The notes: a model not told the origin generated them from the sequence alone. Shown: positions 49,159-58,773, counted from the first letter of the stretch. The stretch: DNA of 64,000 nt from Pseudomonas orientalis (GCF_002934065.1 NZ_CP018049.1:2416501-2480500); one strand, 5' to 3'. A program made the numbers and translations.

Positions 49159-49440
49159 TCAGTCCTGGCGGCTGGTGACTTCCAGCAGGTGATAACCGAA
49201 CTGGGTTTTCACCGGGCCTTGTACGGTATTGACCGGGGCGCTGAAGACCACGCTGTCGAATTCCTTGACCATCTGGCCTGGGCCGAACGAACCCAGGTCA
49301 CCGCCTTGACGGCTGGATGGGCAGCTGGAGTTGGCTTTGGCGATTTCGGCGAAATCAGCGCCGCCTTCGATCTGGGTCTTGAGTTCGTTGCACTTGTCTT
49401 CAGTGGAAACGAGGATGTGGCGGGCGGTGGCTTTGGCCAT
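49159..49440 (-). CDS. ppiC: Single-domain parvulin peptidyl-prolyl isomerase (PpiC)
   Basis: A 93-residue cytoplasmic parvulin with ARHILVSTEDK, AKANSSCPSSRQGGDLGSFGPGQM and FGYHLLEV, matching E. coli PpiC in length and layout more closely than the paralogue at 34433-34708. AAGGAG precedes ATG 49440. It stands alone, followed by a strong stem-loop. Confidence 0.95.
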   Translation of the reverse strand: MAKATARHILVSTEDKCNELKTQIEGGADFAEIAKANSSCPSSRQGGDLGSFGPGQMVKEFDSVVFSAPVNTVQGPVKTQFGYHLLEVTSRQD

Positions 49441-49554
49441 GGAAAATAACTCCTTAAGTGAAAAACGGTGAGCCTACCGGATTCAGGCGGTTATTTCCCG
49501 GCAAAGTTCCACCGGCGTGCCTGACCGGCTGAAGAACGGCGTGGCCTGCGGGTT

Positions 49555-50049
49555 TCAGGCCAAAACGATGTAGTCGTTCTGCTGGACGATGGGGGCGTGC
49601 GGGCCCTTGACCAGATGGATATAGCGGCCGTCCACCAGGTCGATGGGCAGACAATCGTCGATATCCATGACCGCGTCGGTGTGGGCCTGGGACCAGTGAC
49701 GCAACAGGTGCTGCTTGCCCTTGCTCATGGCTTCGCGTTTGTCGCGCGCGACCAGCAACAGGTAGTGATGGGCCTCGCCAAAGCTGTTGGCCTCATAGCC
49801 GCCGAGGTTGATGAAGTACAAGTGCGGCGCATCGCCGTGCGGCGCCAGTTGGCTGAATTGGACCTGCCAGCCGTCGACGCCCTCGACCGCCATCCACGAA
49901 TCGATGTGCACGCCCTTGGGGCTGCCAAACCAGGCGTCGCGCAATTGCGGGTAGGTGGCCTGCAGCGTATCCGCCACGGCAAACGCCACATCGTGTACTT
50001 CGATCCGGGCCCTGGGGTGCTTGCCCCCGAGCATGACAACAAACAGCAT
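49555..50049 (-). CDS. DUF1543-family protein
   Basis: A 164-residue protein starting MLFVVMLGGKHPRARIEVHDV, typical of DUF1543 proteins, which have two similar halves: a first around residues 5-90 and a second about 95-160 (HHYLLLVARDKREAMSKGK). No signal peptide. The function is not known. ATG 50049 is chosen over 50076 from family length. Confidence 0.82.
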   Translation of the reverse strand: MLFVVMLGGKHPRARIEVHDVAFAVADTLQATYPQLRDAWFGSPKGVHIDSWMAVEGVDGWQVQFSQLAPHGDAPHLYFINLGGYEANSFGEAHHYLLLVARDKREAMSKGKQHLLRHWSQAHTDAVMDIDDCLPIDLVDGRYIHLVKGPHAPIVQQNDYIVLA

Positions 50050-50155
50050 TGCGAGTGATTCCTGGCGATTGATCAAAGGCCAACCATACTGCGATTGAAC
50101 CCTTTTGTCCGGTCAATGCCACACTGTTAATTCGCCAACTCATCAGGAGGTTGTC

Positions 50156-50977
50156 ATGCGTACTATCGATCTGGCCGGCGTTCCCGTCCCTGTCATTGGC
50201 CAGGGCACCTGGCGCATGGGTGAAGACCCGGACCGGCACCGCGCTGAAGTGGGCGCCTTGCAACTGGGCATCGACGAGGGCCTGACCCTGATCGACACCG
50301 CTGAAATGTATGGCGAAGGCGGTGCGGAAAAGGTGGTCGGCGAGGCCATCCAGGGCAGGCGCGACCAGGTATTTTTGGTGAGCAAAGTCTATCCGCACAA
50401 TGCCAGCCGCACCGGCGTGCCCCGAGCGTGCGAAGCGAGCCTTCAGCGCCTGGGCACCGACTACATCGATCTGTACCTGCTGCACTGGCGCGGCCAGTAC
50501 CCTCTTGAAGAAACCGTCGAGGCGTTCGAGCGCTTGCGCGAAGCGGGCAAGATCGGCCGTTGGGGTGTTTCCAATTTTGATGTGGCAGACCTGCAGGAAC
50601 TGGCATCCCCCGTGTGTGCGACCAACCAGGTGCTCTACAACATTGAAGAGCGTGGTATTGAATTCGACCTGTTGCCGTGGTGGCAACAACACCATTTGCC
50701 ACTGATGGCTTACTGTCCTGTTGCCCAGGGCGGTGCGCTGTTGGCGAGCCCGACGCTCAAGGAGATTGCCCACCGCCATGAGGCGACCGCTGCGCAAGTC
50801 GCCCTCGCCTGGGTCTTGCGTCAGGAGGGTGTCATTGCCATCCCCAAGGCAGTGACGCCCGAACACATACGCCAAAACGCTGCGGCTGCGAAGCTGGTAT
50901 TGGACGAGCATGACCTGGATGCCATTGATCGCGTGTTTGGCGCGCCCAAGCGCAAGCACCCGCTGGCCATGGTGTAG
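50156..50977 (+). CDS. Aldo/keto reductase
   Basis: A 273-residue (beta/alpha)8 NADPH-dependent reductase. Catalytic Asp and Tyr are in LIDTAEMYGEGGAE near residue 50, Lys in VFLVSKVYP near 80, and His in YLLHWRGQYP near 113. CAGGAGG precedes ATG 50156. The substrate is unknown; the short form resembles bacterial methylglyoxal/2,5-diketogluconate-type reductases. Confidence 0.92.
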   Translation: MRTIDLAGVPVPVIGQGTWRMGEDPDRHRAEVGALQLGIDEGLTLIDTAEMYGEGGAEKVVGEAIQGRRDQVFLVSKVYPHNASRTGVPRACEASLQRLGTDYIDLYLLHWRGQYPLEETVEAFERLREAGKIGRWGVSNFDVADLQELASPVCATNQVLYNIEERGIEFDLLPWWQQHHLPLMAYCPVAQGGALLASPTLKEIAHRHEATAAQVALAWVLRQEGVIAIPKAVTPEHIRQNAAAAKLVLDEHDLDAIDRVFGAPKRKHPLAMV

Positions 50978-50985
50978 TCCCAGCA

Positions 50986-51012
50986 GGAACGGTGCCTTCC
51001 CTGGACCGTTCC
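50986..51012. terminator. Bidirectional stem-loop between the aldo/keto reductase and hcp
   Basis: GGAACGGT (50986-50993) and ACCGTTCC (51005-51012) are perfect arms around 11 bases, centred in the 49-base gap between two convergent genes, so it probably ends both transcripts. Confidence 0.65.
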
Positions 51013-51026
51013 CGCCTGCGCCGCTG

Positions 51027-51542
51027 TTAGCTGGCCACGGGATTGCGCCAGTCATCAGAGCCGGACGTGCCGGCTACTTCATGGGTCCAGACGATCTTGC
51101 GATAGCTGAAATACACGTCCTCCAGGTGGGTGAAATGGGCGTTGTCCGGGTCCTGGCAATTGGGCATGCGCGACTGGATGTCCACAATCGTCGCGCCTTC
51201 CAGTTCGACGGTGAAGTAGTGCTCCTGGGTGCCTGCCGAAGAGGTACGAAACCATTCCAGCCGGCACGACACTTCTTCTCCCGAAGTCAGTGCACTGAAT
51301 AGCAGGGGCGAGGACTTGTCGAAGACCTTGCTGATCATCAGCGGTTTGTGTGCACGCTGGCCGGTAGGCTGCCCCGATTGCGGATCCCGGGGAATGATCA
51401 CCTGATGCGCAAACGCCTGCACCAGAATCTGGTCCTCATGGCCTTCCTGATAAATGTTTCCTACCGAGTCCTGGGTAAAGGTACCTGCGGTGATCAAACC
51501 TTGTTTGACACCGGTGATGGAGAGGTACGCGGGTGTTGGCAT
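51027..51542 (-). CDS. hcp: Hcp, type VI secretion tube protein
   Basis: A 171-residue Hcp, the hexameric ring protein that stacks into the secretion tube and is itself secreted. The family pattern is clear: AYLSITGVKQG near the start, HKPLMISKVFDKSSP near residue 75, and FYFTVELEGATIVDI-like (here HYFTVELEGATI) near 115. AAGGAAA precedes ATG 51542. It is transcribed divergently from tssA, in the arrangement of P. aeruginosa H2-type clusters. Confidence 0.95.
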   Translation of the reverse strand: MPTPAYLSITGVKQGLITAGTFTQDSVGNIYQEGHEDQILVQAFAHQVIIPRDPQSGQPTGQRAHKPLMISKVFDKSSPLLFSALTSGEEVSCRLEWFRTSSAGTQEHYFTVELEGATIVDIQSRMPNCQDPDNAHFTHLEDVYFSYRKIVWTHEVAGTSGSDDWRNPVAS

Positions 51543-51611
51543 GACGGGTTTCCTTGTCTGGTTGAGTAGGTGCTCCCGAACGGCAAAGTTGCCGGGCGGG
51601 TAAATGCCTAT

Positions 51612-51627
51612 AACAAAAAGCGTGCCT
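51612..51627 (-). promoter_or_regulatory. Possible sigma-54 promoter for hcp
   Basis: On the minus strand AGGCACGCTTTTTGTT fits TGGCACG-N4-TTGCT at 11 of 13 informative positions, with GG at -24 but GT in place of GC at -12. Transcription would begin about 60 bases before hcp. A cluster-encoded sigma-54 activator (61215-62759) makes this plausible. Confidence 0.4.
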
Positions 51628-51723
51628 GAAAGTGCTCGCCTCAATGAAATCAAGGCGATGCAGTTGGGAAAATTTAATAGGCCGGGGAGTTATGGTTTTT
51701 TTGTGGTTTTTTAGTAATTGAAG

Positions 51724-51832
51724 TTGCGCATAAGTGCGCAGCTAATTGCTCGTGATGGTAAGTGAGTGATTAAGCGCAGGTGCGGATAATTGAAGACTTT
51801 TCTCGCTTATTAAGTGCGCAAATCATTGCGCA
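51724..51832. promoter_or_regulatory. Repeated TGCGCA sites between hcp and tssA
   Basis: TGCGCA occurs at 51725, 51735, 51815 and 51827, in two close pairs about 90 bases apart, and TAAGTGCGCA occurs twice exactly 80 bases apart (51731 and 51811). The region is AT-rich, so these GC-rich repeats stand out. They lie at enhancer distance from both possible promoters. The rest of the 476-base gap (51543-52018) shows no gene. Confidence 0.5.
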
Positions 51833-51969
51833 GGCCACGATTTTAGGGCGTTGTAGGAAATTCCTTAAGTCCCGCCCTGCGGCTTGCTGGTTGTTTTTAA
51901 GGTGGCTAAGGTTTGTTCACTTCGTAGCGTGTTGAACGCGGGGTTAGCGGCACTCTGATACGTATTTCA

Positions 51970-51985
51970 CGGTATCTGGTTTGCC
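51970..51985 (+). promoter_or_regulatory. Possible sigma-54 promoter for tssA
   Basis: CGGTATCTGGTTTGCC has GG and TTTGC with the right spacing for -24/-12 but a poor -24 hexamer. It would start transcription about 22 bases before ATG 52019. A second weak match lies at 51880-51895. Confidence 0.3.
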
Positions 51986-52018
51986 TATTCAGCCTTCTTA
52001 GTTGTGTGCGGCCAAAAA

Positions 52019-53572
52019 ATGGTTCATTCAGAAAAGCTTTGCGCTTATTACCAGGAACTTGCACGAACCCCTTGTTCGCCGGGGAATTTCGCCGGCAACG
52101 ACGTGCGTTTTTCGAGTGAGTTTGAAACCCTGGAAACCGAGGTCGCCAAGACACACTCGATACATGGTGCGAGCCTGCCGGATTGGCAGCAGGTCTGCGA
52201 GATCAGTGAGCGCGTGCTGCGTGAGCAATCCAAGGATCTGCGCGTCGCTGTCTGGCTCACCTGGGCGTTGCACCAGCGTGATTCATTTCCCGGGCTGCTG
52301 GCCGGTCTTGTCTTGCTGGTTTATCTCTGTGAGCACCACTGGGCACACGTGTATCCCGCCAAGCCACGCACCCGCGCTGCCGCGTTGGGTTGGCTGGTGG
52401 CGCGCCTCGACTCGCTCTTCTCGCACAACGTGTCTCTTGTCGACCAGTTGCCGTTGTTCCGGGCGCTGCATGAACGCCTCGTGCGCCTTGATGAGTTGTT
52501 GAACGAGCATCTGGGCAGCGATGCCCAGTTGTTGTTGCCGAGCCGGCGTCAACTGGCGGAGCGTCTGGCTCGCGCTATCCAGGGCTCTGAGGAGCCGGCG
52601 GGCATCGCGGGCGTCATTGCCCAGGTCAGACAAGCGAGCACGCAACTGTTCAAGCCTGAATCGCCCATCAACAACGAAAAGGATGCTCACAAAGCGCTGC
52701 GCGCCTTACAGGAACAGGCCCGAACGTTATGTAGCTGGTGGTTGCGCCACAATGCCACCGACCTGCGAGCCTTGCGTCTGGGGCGCACCCTGGCCTGGCT
52801 GAGCCTCGTCAACTATCCCGACGCCAACAGCGAGGGGGTGACGGCATTGCGCCCGCCGGCTTCCGACAAGCTCAAGCGTTACCAGGATCGTTTCGATCAT
52901 GGCCATCACGCCGAGCTGTTGCTCGAACTCGAGGCCAGCCTGGCGGGTGCATTGTTCTGGTTTGACGGCCTGCGCATGGTCTGGGAATGCCTTGAAGCCT
53001 TGCACGCGAGCCAGGCGATGACAGAGCTGGAAATGAGCTTCGCGCTGTTATTGCAACGTTTGCCGAACCTGCCTGAATTGCGCTTTGACGACGGTACGCC
53101 GTTTGCGGCCCCCGCGACCTGTGAGTGGATCACGCTGCACGTGATTCGCCACCTGCACAAACCCGAGCCTTTCACGGCTGTCGCCGATGTCGGCAGCGAA
53201 CCCTGGGAAGCCGCCTTGCACGCGGCCATGCCGAGCTTGCGCAAGGAGGGGCTCAAGGCAGCAGTGGGCCTGCTCAAGCAGGGTTTGCAGAGCGCGTGCA
53301 GTGACCGCGCGCGCTTTCATTGGCGACTGGCGCTGGCCAGGTTGTGCATACGGGCGGGCAAGCCTGACCTGGGCAGGATTCAACTGGAACAGCTGGACCT
53401 CGAATTACAGCGCGCAGGCCTGGACCGCTGGGAGCCGGAACTCGCCCTGCACGTCGGCAGGCTTTTGTATCGCTGCTATGACCTGTTGCCACAAAGCCAC
53501 GCCGTGCGCGAAAGCAGGGAGGCGACGCACCGCCGGCTGTGCCATTTCGATCTGGAAACGGTCCTCGAATAA
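52019..53572 (+). CDS. tssA: TssA, type VI secretion cap/baseplate protein
   Basis: A 517-residue TssA/ImpA-type protein that guides sheath and tube assembly. The ImpA N-terminal domain runs to about residue 130 (LRVAVWLTWALHQRDSFPGL), then a long helical middle and a VasJ-like C-terminal domain (GRIQLEQLDLELQRAGLDRWEPELA near 460). ATG 52019 is taken; GTG 52004 is possible, and neither has a strong ribosome site. First gene of the plus-strand T6SS operon, 24 bases before tssB. Confidence 0.9.
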   Translation: MVHSEKLCAYYQELARTPCSPGNFAGNDVRFSSEFETLETEVAKTHSIHGASLPDWQQVCEISERVLREQSKDLRVAVWLTWALHQRDSFPGLLAGLVLLVYLCEHHWAHVYPAKPRTRAAALGWLVARLDSLFSHNVSLVDQLPLFRALHERLVRLDELLNEHLGSDAQLLLPSRRQLAERLARAIQGSEEPAGIAGVIAQVRQASTQLFKPESPINNEKDAHKALRALQEQARTLCSWWLRHNATDLRALRLGRTLAWLSLVNYPDANSEGVTALRPPASDKLKRYQDRFDHGHHAELLLELEASLAGALFWFDGLRMVWECLEALHASQAMTELEMSFALLLQRLPNLPELRFDDGTPFAAPATCEWITLHVIRHLHKPEPFTAVADVGSEPWEAALHAAMPSLRKEGLKAAVGLLKQGLQSACSDRARFHWRLALARLCIRAGKPDLGRIQLEQLDLELQRAGLDRWEPELALHVGRLLYRCYDLLPQSHAVRESREATHRRLCHFDLETVLE

Positions 53573-53596
53573 AAAATCATCAAAAGGAGTAACACC

Positions 53597-54106
53597 ATGG
53601 CCAAAGACGGTTCGGTAGCACCCAAGGAACGTATCAATATCACTTTCAAACCCGCCGTTGGTGGTGCGCAGGAGGAAGTCGAGCTGCCGTTGAAACTGCT
53701 GGCGCTGGGGGATTTTTCACAACGCGAGGACCCGCGCAAGCTTGAGGACCGCAAACCTATCGGCATCGACAGGAGCAGCTTCGACGAGGTGTTGGCCAAA
53801 CAGGCCCTGAACTTGACATTGAGCGTGCCCAATCGCCTTCAGGAAGACGCTGACGTCGACGATCTGGCGATCCAGGTGCGGATCAACTCGATGAAGGATT
53901 TCAACCCCGCCAACCTGGTCGAGCAGATACCGCAGTTGCAAAAGCTGATGGTGCTGCGAGAGGCATTGGTGGCGCTCAAGGGCCCGCTGGGCAACACCCC
54001 GAGCTTTCGCAAAGCCATTGAGCAGGCACTGGCCGATGACGACTCCCGTGCTCGGGTACTGGCCGAGTTGGGGCTGAGCAACGCTGATGCCGAACCTATT
54101 CAGTAA
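53597..54106 (+). CDS. tssB: TssB (VipA), contractile sheath small subunit
   Basis: A 169-residue sheath subunit with the family segment ERINITFKPAVGGAQEEVELPLKLLALGDF near the N-terminus. It pairs with TssC to build the contractile sheath around the Hcp tube. AAAGGAG precedes ATG 53597; 15 bases separate it from tssC. Confidence 0.97.
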   Translation: MAKDGSVAPKERINITFKPAVGGAQEEVELPLKLLALGDFSQREDPRKLEDRKPIGIDRSSFDEVLAKQALNLTLSVPNRLQEDADVDDLAIQVRINSMKDFNPANLVEQIPQLQKLMVLREALVALKGPLGNTPSFRKAIEQALADDDSRARVLAELGLSNADAEPIQ

Positions 54107-54121
54107 AAGGACACTGACACC

Positions 54122-55603
54122 ATGACGACTCCCCAGCATGACCCGCAGCCCCTGCCAAAAGCCCCCGACGAGTGCAGCATTCTCGACAACATCATTGCCC
54201 AGACGCTACTGAGTGCCGATGACGAGGCGTACAGCATTGCCAAGCGCGGTGTGTCGGCGTTTATCGAGGAACTGGTCAAGCCCCACAACCGCGAAGAACC
54301 GGTCAAGAAACGGCTGGTCGACCGGATGATCGCCGAGATCGATGCCAAGCTCAGCCGGCAGATGGATGAGATTCTGCACCACCCGGATTTCCAGGCCCTG
54401 GAGGCGGCCTGGCGCGGGCTGCAGCTGTTGGTCGAGCGCACCAACTTTCGTGAGAACATCAAGATAGAGCTGTTGAATGTCTCGCGGCAGGACCTGCTGG
54501 ACGATTTCGAGGATTCCCCGGAAGTTACCCAGTCGGGGCTCTACAAGCACATCTACAGCGCGGAATACGGCCAGTTTGGCGGACAGCCGGTAGGGGCGAT
54601 CATTGCCAACTACTTCCTGTCGCCCAGCGCGCCTGATGTAAAACTCATGCAATACGTGGCTGCTGTTGCCGGTATGGCTCACGCTCCGTTCATTGCGGCG
54701 GCCGGGCCAGGTTTTTTTGGTCTGGAAAGCTTTACCGGCCTACCTGACCTCAAGGATCTGCGGGATCATTTCGAAGGCCCTCAGTTTGCCAAGTGGCAGA
54801 GTTTTCGCCAGAGCGAAGATGCGCGCTACATCGGCCTCACGGTCCCGCGCTTTTTGCTGCGCACGCCGTACGACCCCCTCGAATGCCCGGTCAAGACCTT
54901 TGCCTACCAGGAGACTGTGGTCAACAGCCACGAACACTACCTGTGGGGCAATACGGCCTACGCCTTCGCTACACGCCTGACCGACAGCTTCGCGCGTTTT
55001 CGCTGGTGTCCCAACATCATCGGCCCCCAGAGTGGGGGAGCGGTCGAGGACCTGCCGTTGCATCACTTCCAGAGCATGGGCGAGATTGAAACCAAGATTC
55101 CTACCGAGGTACTGGTTTCGGACCGGCGCGAATATGAGTTGGCGCAGGAAGGGTTCATCGCCCTGACCATGCGCAAGGGCAGTGACAACGCGGCCTTCTT
55201 TTCCGCCAGCTCCGTGCAGAAACCCAAGACGTTCGGCATCAGCGAGGAGGGCAAGGCAGCCGAACTGAACTACCGGCTGGGTACCCAGTTGCCTTACATG
55301 ATGGTGGTCAATCGCCTGGCCCACTACCTCAAGGTTCTGCAGCGTGAACAATTGGGCTCGTGGAAGGAACGGACCGACCTGGAGTTGGAACTCAACAAGT
55401 GGATTCGCCAGTACGTGGCGGATCAGGAGAATCCCAGTGCGCAAGTGCGCGGGCGGCGTCCACTGCGCGCAGCGCGCATTGTCGTCAGCGATGTCGAGGG
55501 GGACCCGGGCTGGTACCGCGTCAGCTTGAGCGTACGCCCGCATTTCAAGTACATGGGGGCGGACTTCACCTTGTCCCTGGTCGGCAAGCTCGATAAAGAA
55601 TGA
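54122..55603 (+). CDS. tssC: TssC (VipB), contractile sheath large subunit
   Basis: A 493-residue sheath protein with the conserved opening region (DPLNKVLAEI-type replaced here by CSILDNIIAQTLLS), WRGLQLLVERT near residue 99, and C-terminal VRGRRPLRAARIVVSDVEGDPGWY. Length matches the family. It overlaps tssE by four bases (ATGA at 55600). Confidence 0.97.
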   Translation: MTTPQHDPQPLPKAPDECSILDNIIAQTLLSADDEAYSIAKRGVSAFIEELVKPHNREEPVKKRLVDRMIAEIDAKLSRQMDEILHHPDFQALEAAWRGLQLLVERTNFRENIKIELLNVSRQDLLDDFEDSPEVTQSGLYKHIYSAEYGQFGGQPVGAIIANYFLSPSAPDVKLMQYVAAVAGMAHAPFIAAAGPGFFGLESFTGLPDLKDLRDHFEGPQFAKWQSFRQSEDARYIGLTVPRFLLRTPYDPLECPVKTFAYQETVVNSHEHYLWGNTAYAFATRLTDSFARFRWCPNIIGPQSGGAVEDLPLHHFQSMGEIETKIPTEVLVSDRREYELAQEGFIALTMRKGSDNAAFFSASSVQKPKTFGISEEGKAAELNYRLGTQLPYMMVVNRLAHYLKVLQREQLGSWKERTDLELELNKWIRQYVADQENPSAQVRGRRPLRAARIVVSDVEGDPGWYRVSLSVRPHFKYMGADFTLSLVGKLDKE

Positions 55604-56019
55604 GTCGAAGCCAGGGAATGCGCCACTGCAGAAGCCTCTTCGAGCGCCTTGAGCCCGACGCCTGCGCCAGTGTGTGCCGCGTGACGTCCGTCGCGGCGCA
55701 TTTGACGAAAATGCTCAGCACCCGCGCAGGCAGCGTCCAGACACTGCCGGATTACGGCTTGCCTGATCTCAATGATATGCGGCTCAGCCTGCACGAATCC
55801 CTGACGCAGTCGCGGCTGCTGATCGAGCGCTTCATCCAGGCCTACGAACCTCGTCTGGTGAATGTCCGCGTCAGGGTGCTGCCCCGCGTGCACGAAACGT
55901 TGGCATTGGCATTTGCCATTGACGCCGGACTGCTCATTGACGGTGGCACCCAATCTGTCGTGTTCCATGCGCGTCTGGCGGATGCAGGGCAAGTGGAGGT
56001 CTGCGCAGATGGCCTTTAA
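55600..56019 (+). CDS. tssE: TssE, baseplate gp25-like protein
   Basis: A 139-residue gp25-like lysozyme-fold baseplate protein, with LFERLEPD at the start and LTKMLSTRAGSVQTLPDYGLPDLND, the family signature, near residues 35-60. Its 3' end overlaps tssF by 11 bases. Confidence 0.95.
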   Translation: MSRSQGMRHCRSLFERLEPDACASVCRVTSVAAHLTKMLSTRAGSVQTLPDYGLPDLNDMRLSLHESLTQSRLLIERFIQAYEPRLVNVRVRVLPRVHETLALAFAIDAGLLIDGGTQSVVFHARLADAGQVEVCADGL

Positions 56020-57796
56020 TCGTTATTTTCAAAGCGAACTCAGTGCCCTGCGGCAACTCGGGCGGCGCTTTTCCGAGCGCAACCCGGCCCTGGCACCGTT
56101 TCTCGCCGAGGCCGGTCAGGACCCGGATGTGGAGCGTTTGCTGGAGGGCTTTGCATTCCTGACCGCGCGCCTGCGTCAGAAGCTGGATGACGAGCTGCCT
56201 GAGCTGACGCATTCCTTGATGCATCTGTTATGGCCCAACTACATGCGGCCGATGCCTGCTTTGAGCATCCTGCAATTTGACCCATTGAAGTGCGCCGGCC
56301 CCAATGTTCGAGTGGCGCGGGATACCGCCGTGGAAAGCCTGCCGATCAAAGGCGAACGTTGCCGTTTCAAAACCTGCTATGCCACCGACGTCATGCCGTT
56401 GCAACTGCGTAGCCTGGACTATACCTGCCAGGGCGCAGTGGACTGGTTGGACCTGCGCCTGACCATGAGCGCAGCGGGTAATTTCAGTGCGTTGGCATTC
56501 GATTCGTTGCGCCTGCACCTGGCCGGAGAACGCTCTGTCAGCCAAGGCCTGTACCTGGGCCTGTTGCGCCATCTGCACAGCATTGAGCTGCAGCTGTTGG
56601 ACCAGGACGGTTCGCCGGTCAACGGAACCGATGATCAGCCTGCCACGCTACGTCTCAGCGCCGACCAGGTTCGGCCGGTGGGTTTTGCAGAGGAACACGC
56701 ACTGATTCCCTACCCGCCAAACACCTTTTGTGGTTATCGCCACCTGCAGGAATATTTCACGTTTCCCGAGAAGTACCTGTTTGTCGATATCGAAGGGTTG
56801 GCTGCCCTCCATCGGTTTCCCAAGGAGGTGCTCAAACAGGCGCACGGCATGCTGTTGCGCTTCGAGCTACACGGCCAGGGCCGTGCGCTTGGGCGTCCCA
56901 CCCTGGACAACGTGAAGCTGTACTGCACGCCGATCGTCAACCTGTTCAATCACGATGCGATACCCATTCGGCTGGACGGAAAACAGGACGAATACCTCCT
57001 GTTGCCCGGGGAATACTCCCCGGGAAATGCCGGTGTGTTTTCGGTTGATCGTGTTACAGGTTGGTGCCCCGGTGGCCTGGGGCATCAGACGTACGTGCCC
57101 TTTGAGTCGTTCGAGCATGACGGCGACCTGCAGACCACGGGCGCGCCCCCCAGCTTCAGCATTCGTCAACGGCCTTCGGTACAGCATGACGGGCTGGCTA
57201 CCTGGATAAGGTTTGATGGTCGCCGCGAGCAGGGCCCGGAAACCCTGTCGATCGAGCTGACGTGCACCAATGCAGGCCTGCCGCGACAGTTACGGGCCGG
57301 TGAAATCAACCAGCCCGGCGAGCACGCCCCGGAGTCGTTGACGTTTGGCAATATCTGCGCGCCGACCGCGAGTTTTGCGCCGCCCCTGGACCAGGATTAT
57401 CTCTGGAAGCTGATCAGCAACATGTCGCTCAACTATCTGTCGTTGACCGATATCAACGCGCTGAGGGTGATTCTCGAAACCTACGATCTGCCGCGCTATC
57501 ACGATCGACACGCGCTGAACATCAGCCGGAAAAAGATGGGCGCGCTGCGCTCGATCCAGCATGAAGCGGTTGACCGTTTGCACCGTGGCCTGCCGATTCG
57601 CGGATTGCGGGTGGACCTGACGGTGGACCTCCTGGGGTTTGCCGGCCAGGGCGATCTGTTTGTGTTCGCTTCGGTTCTCAATCAGTTCTTTGCGTTGTAC
57701 GCCAGCCTCAATTCCTATCACGAGTTGCGAGTTATCAGCACACAAGGAGACGTGTACCTATGGCCGTTCCAGATGGGCCAGCAACCCCTGCGTTGA
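56009..57796 (+). CDS. tssF: TssF, baseplate protein
   Basis: A 595-residue TssF (VasA) starting MAFNRYFQSELSALRQLGRRFSERNPALAPFLAE, exactly the family opening. GGAGG lies 10 bases upstream of ATG 56009 inside tssE; the longer frame from 55862 is out of register with the family start. With TssG, TssE and TssK it forms the baseplate wedge. Confidence 0.96.
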   Translation: MAFNRYFQSELSALRQLGRRFSERNPALAPFLAEAGQDPDVERLLEGFAFLTARLRQKLDDELPELTHSLMHLLWPNYMRPMPALSILQFDPLKCAGPNVRVARDTAVESLPIKGERCRFKTCYATDVMPLQLRSLDYTCQGAVDWLDLRLTMSAAGNFSALAFDSLRLHLAGERSVSQGLYLGLLRHLHSIELQLLDQDGSPVNGTDDQPATLRLSADQVRPVGFAEEHALIPYPPNTFCGYRHLQEYFTFPEKYLFVDIEGLAALHRFPKEVLKQAHGMLLRFELHGQGRALGRPTLDNVKLYCTPIVNLFNHDAIPIRLDGKQDEYLLLPGEYSPGNAGVFSVDRVTGWCPGGLGHQTYVPFESFEHDGDLQTTGAPPSFSIRQRPSVQHDGLATWIRFDGRREQGPETLSIELTCTNAGLPRQLRAGEINQPGEHAPESLTFGNICAPTASFAPPLDQDYLWKLISNMSLNYLSLTDINALRVILETYDLPRYHDRHALNISRKKMGALRSIQHEAVDRLHRGLPIRGLRVDLTVDLLGFAGQGDLFVFASVLNQFFALYASLNSYHELRVISTQGDVYLWPFQMGQQPLR

Positions 57797-58767
57797 CTCG
57801 GCTTTGCCGTGGCATCCGCGAATACACGCTGTTCCAGGCGGTAGTGCAGGTGGTCGCACGCTTGCGCCAAGCCCATCCACGGCTGGATGAGGAGGCACTG
57901 TACGACCTGCTGGAGTTCCAGGCCAATCCGGGCCTGGGGTTTGCGGGACACGATATTGACCGCGTGGAGTTTTTCATGGACCACGAGACATTGCGGGCGC
58001 GCTTGCGCATCAATGTGCTGGGGTTGTTCGGCGCCGGTTCACCATTGCCCGCGTTTTACGCTGAGCAGGCATTGGCGGAACGCGCGGGTGGTAATCCCAC
58101 ACGGGATTTCCTCGACGTGTTCCACCATCGACTGCACCGCCTGATGTTACCGATCTGGCGCAAATACCGTTACCCGGCCTGTTTCCAACAGGGCGCCAGT
58201 GACGGGTTTTCGCAGCAAATGTTTGCGCTGATCGGCCTCGGCAGCCACGCGATACGGGGTGCCTCGGGTCTCGATTGCAAGCGCTTGCTGCCGTACCTCG
58301 GGCTTCTGAGCCTGCGAACGCACTCGGCTGCGCTGATCGAGACCGTCCTGCGGTATTACTTCAAACATGCCTCGATGTTCATCGAACAGTGGGTCGCGCG
58401 CACGGTGGACGTTGCGCCGTCGCAGTGCAATGACTTGGGCCGCGCCAACTGTGGGCTTGGCCAGGACCTGGTGCTGGGGCGCCGGATCGCCGACCGCAGC
58501 GGCAAGTTCAGGGTGCATATCACCGCGTTGGGTTGGCAGCGCTTTCACGATTTTCTCCCCACGGGAACGGCGCATGCCCCGGCGTGTTCGCTGGTGCGTC
58601 TGACCGCGCCGGACGCGCTGCAATTTGACCTGCGCCTGGTGCTGGCGCCCGGCGAAATTCGGGCGCTGCACATCGGCGCTGACAATGTGTGCCGTCTGGG
58701 TTGGACCAGTTGGCTGGAGCATGAACGAGCCGAGGGTGCAATCACACTCGCCGGGCATTTTCATTAA
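57760..58767 (+). CDS. tssG: TssG, baseplate protein
   Basis: A 335-residue TssG (VasB). AAGGAGA precedes ATG 57760 within the 3' end of tssF, giving a 37-base overlap. Recognisable segments are FQAVVQVVARLRQAHPR near residue 23 and LGLLSLRTHSAALIETVLRYYF near 190. It completes the wedge with TssF. Confidence 0.95.
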   Translation: MAVPDGPATPALTRLCRGIREYTLFQAVVQVVARLRQAHPRLDEEALYDLLEFQANPGLGFAGHDIDRVEFFMDHETLRARLRINVLGLFGAGSPLPAFYAEQALAERAGGNPTRDFLDVFHHRLHRLMLPIWRKYRYPACFQQGASDGFSQQMFALIGLGSHAIRGASGLDCKRLLPYLGLLSLRTHSAALIETVLRYYFKHASMFIEQWVARTVDVAPSQCNDLGRANCGLGQDLVLGRRIADRSGKFRVHITALGWQRFHDFLPTGTAHAPACSLVRLTAPDALQFDLRLVLAPGEIRALHIGADNVCRLGWTSWLEHERAEGAITLAGHFH

Positions 58768-58773
58768 GGATCG

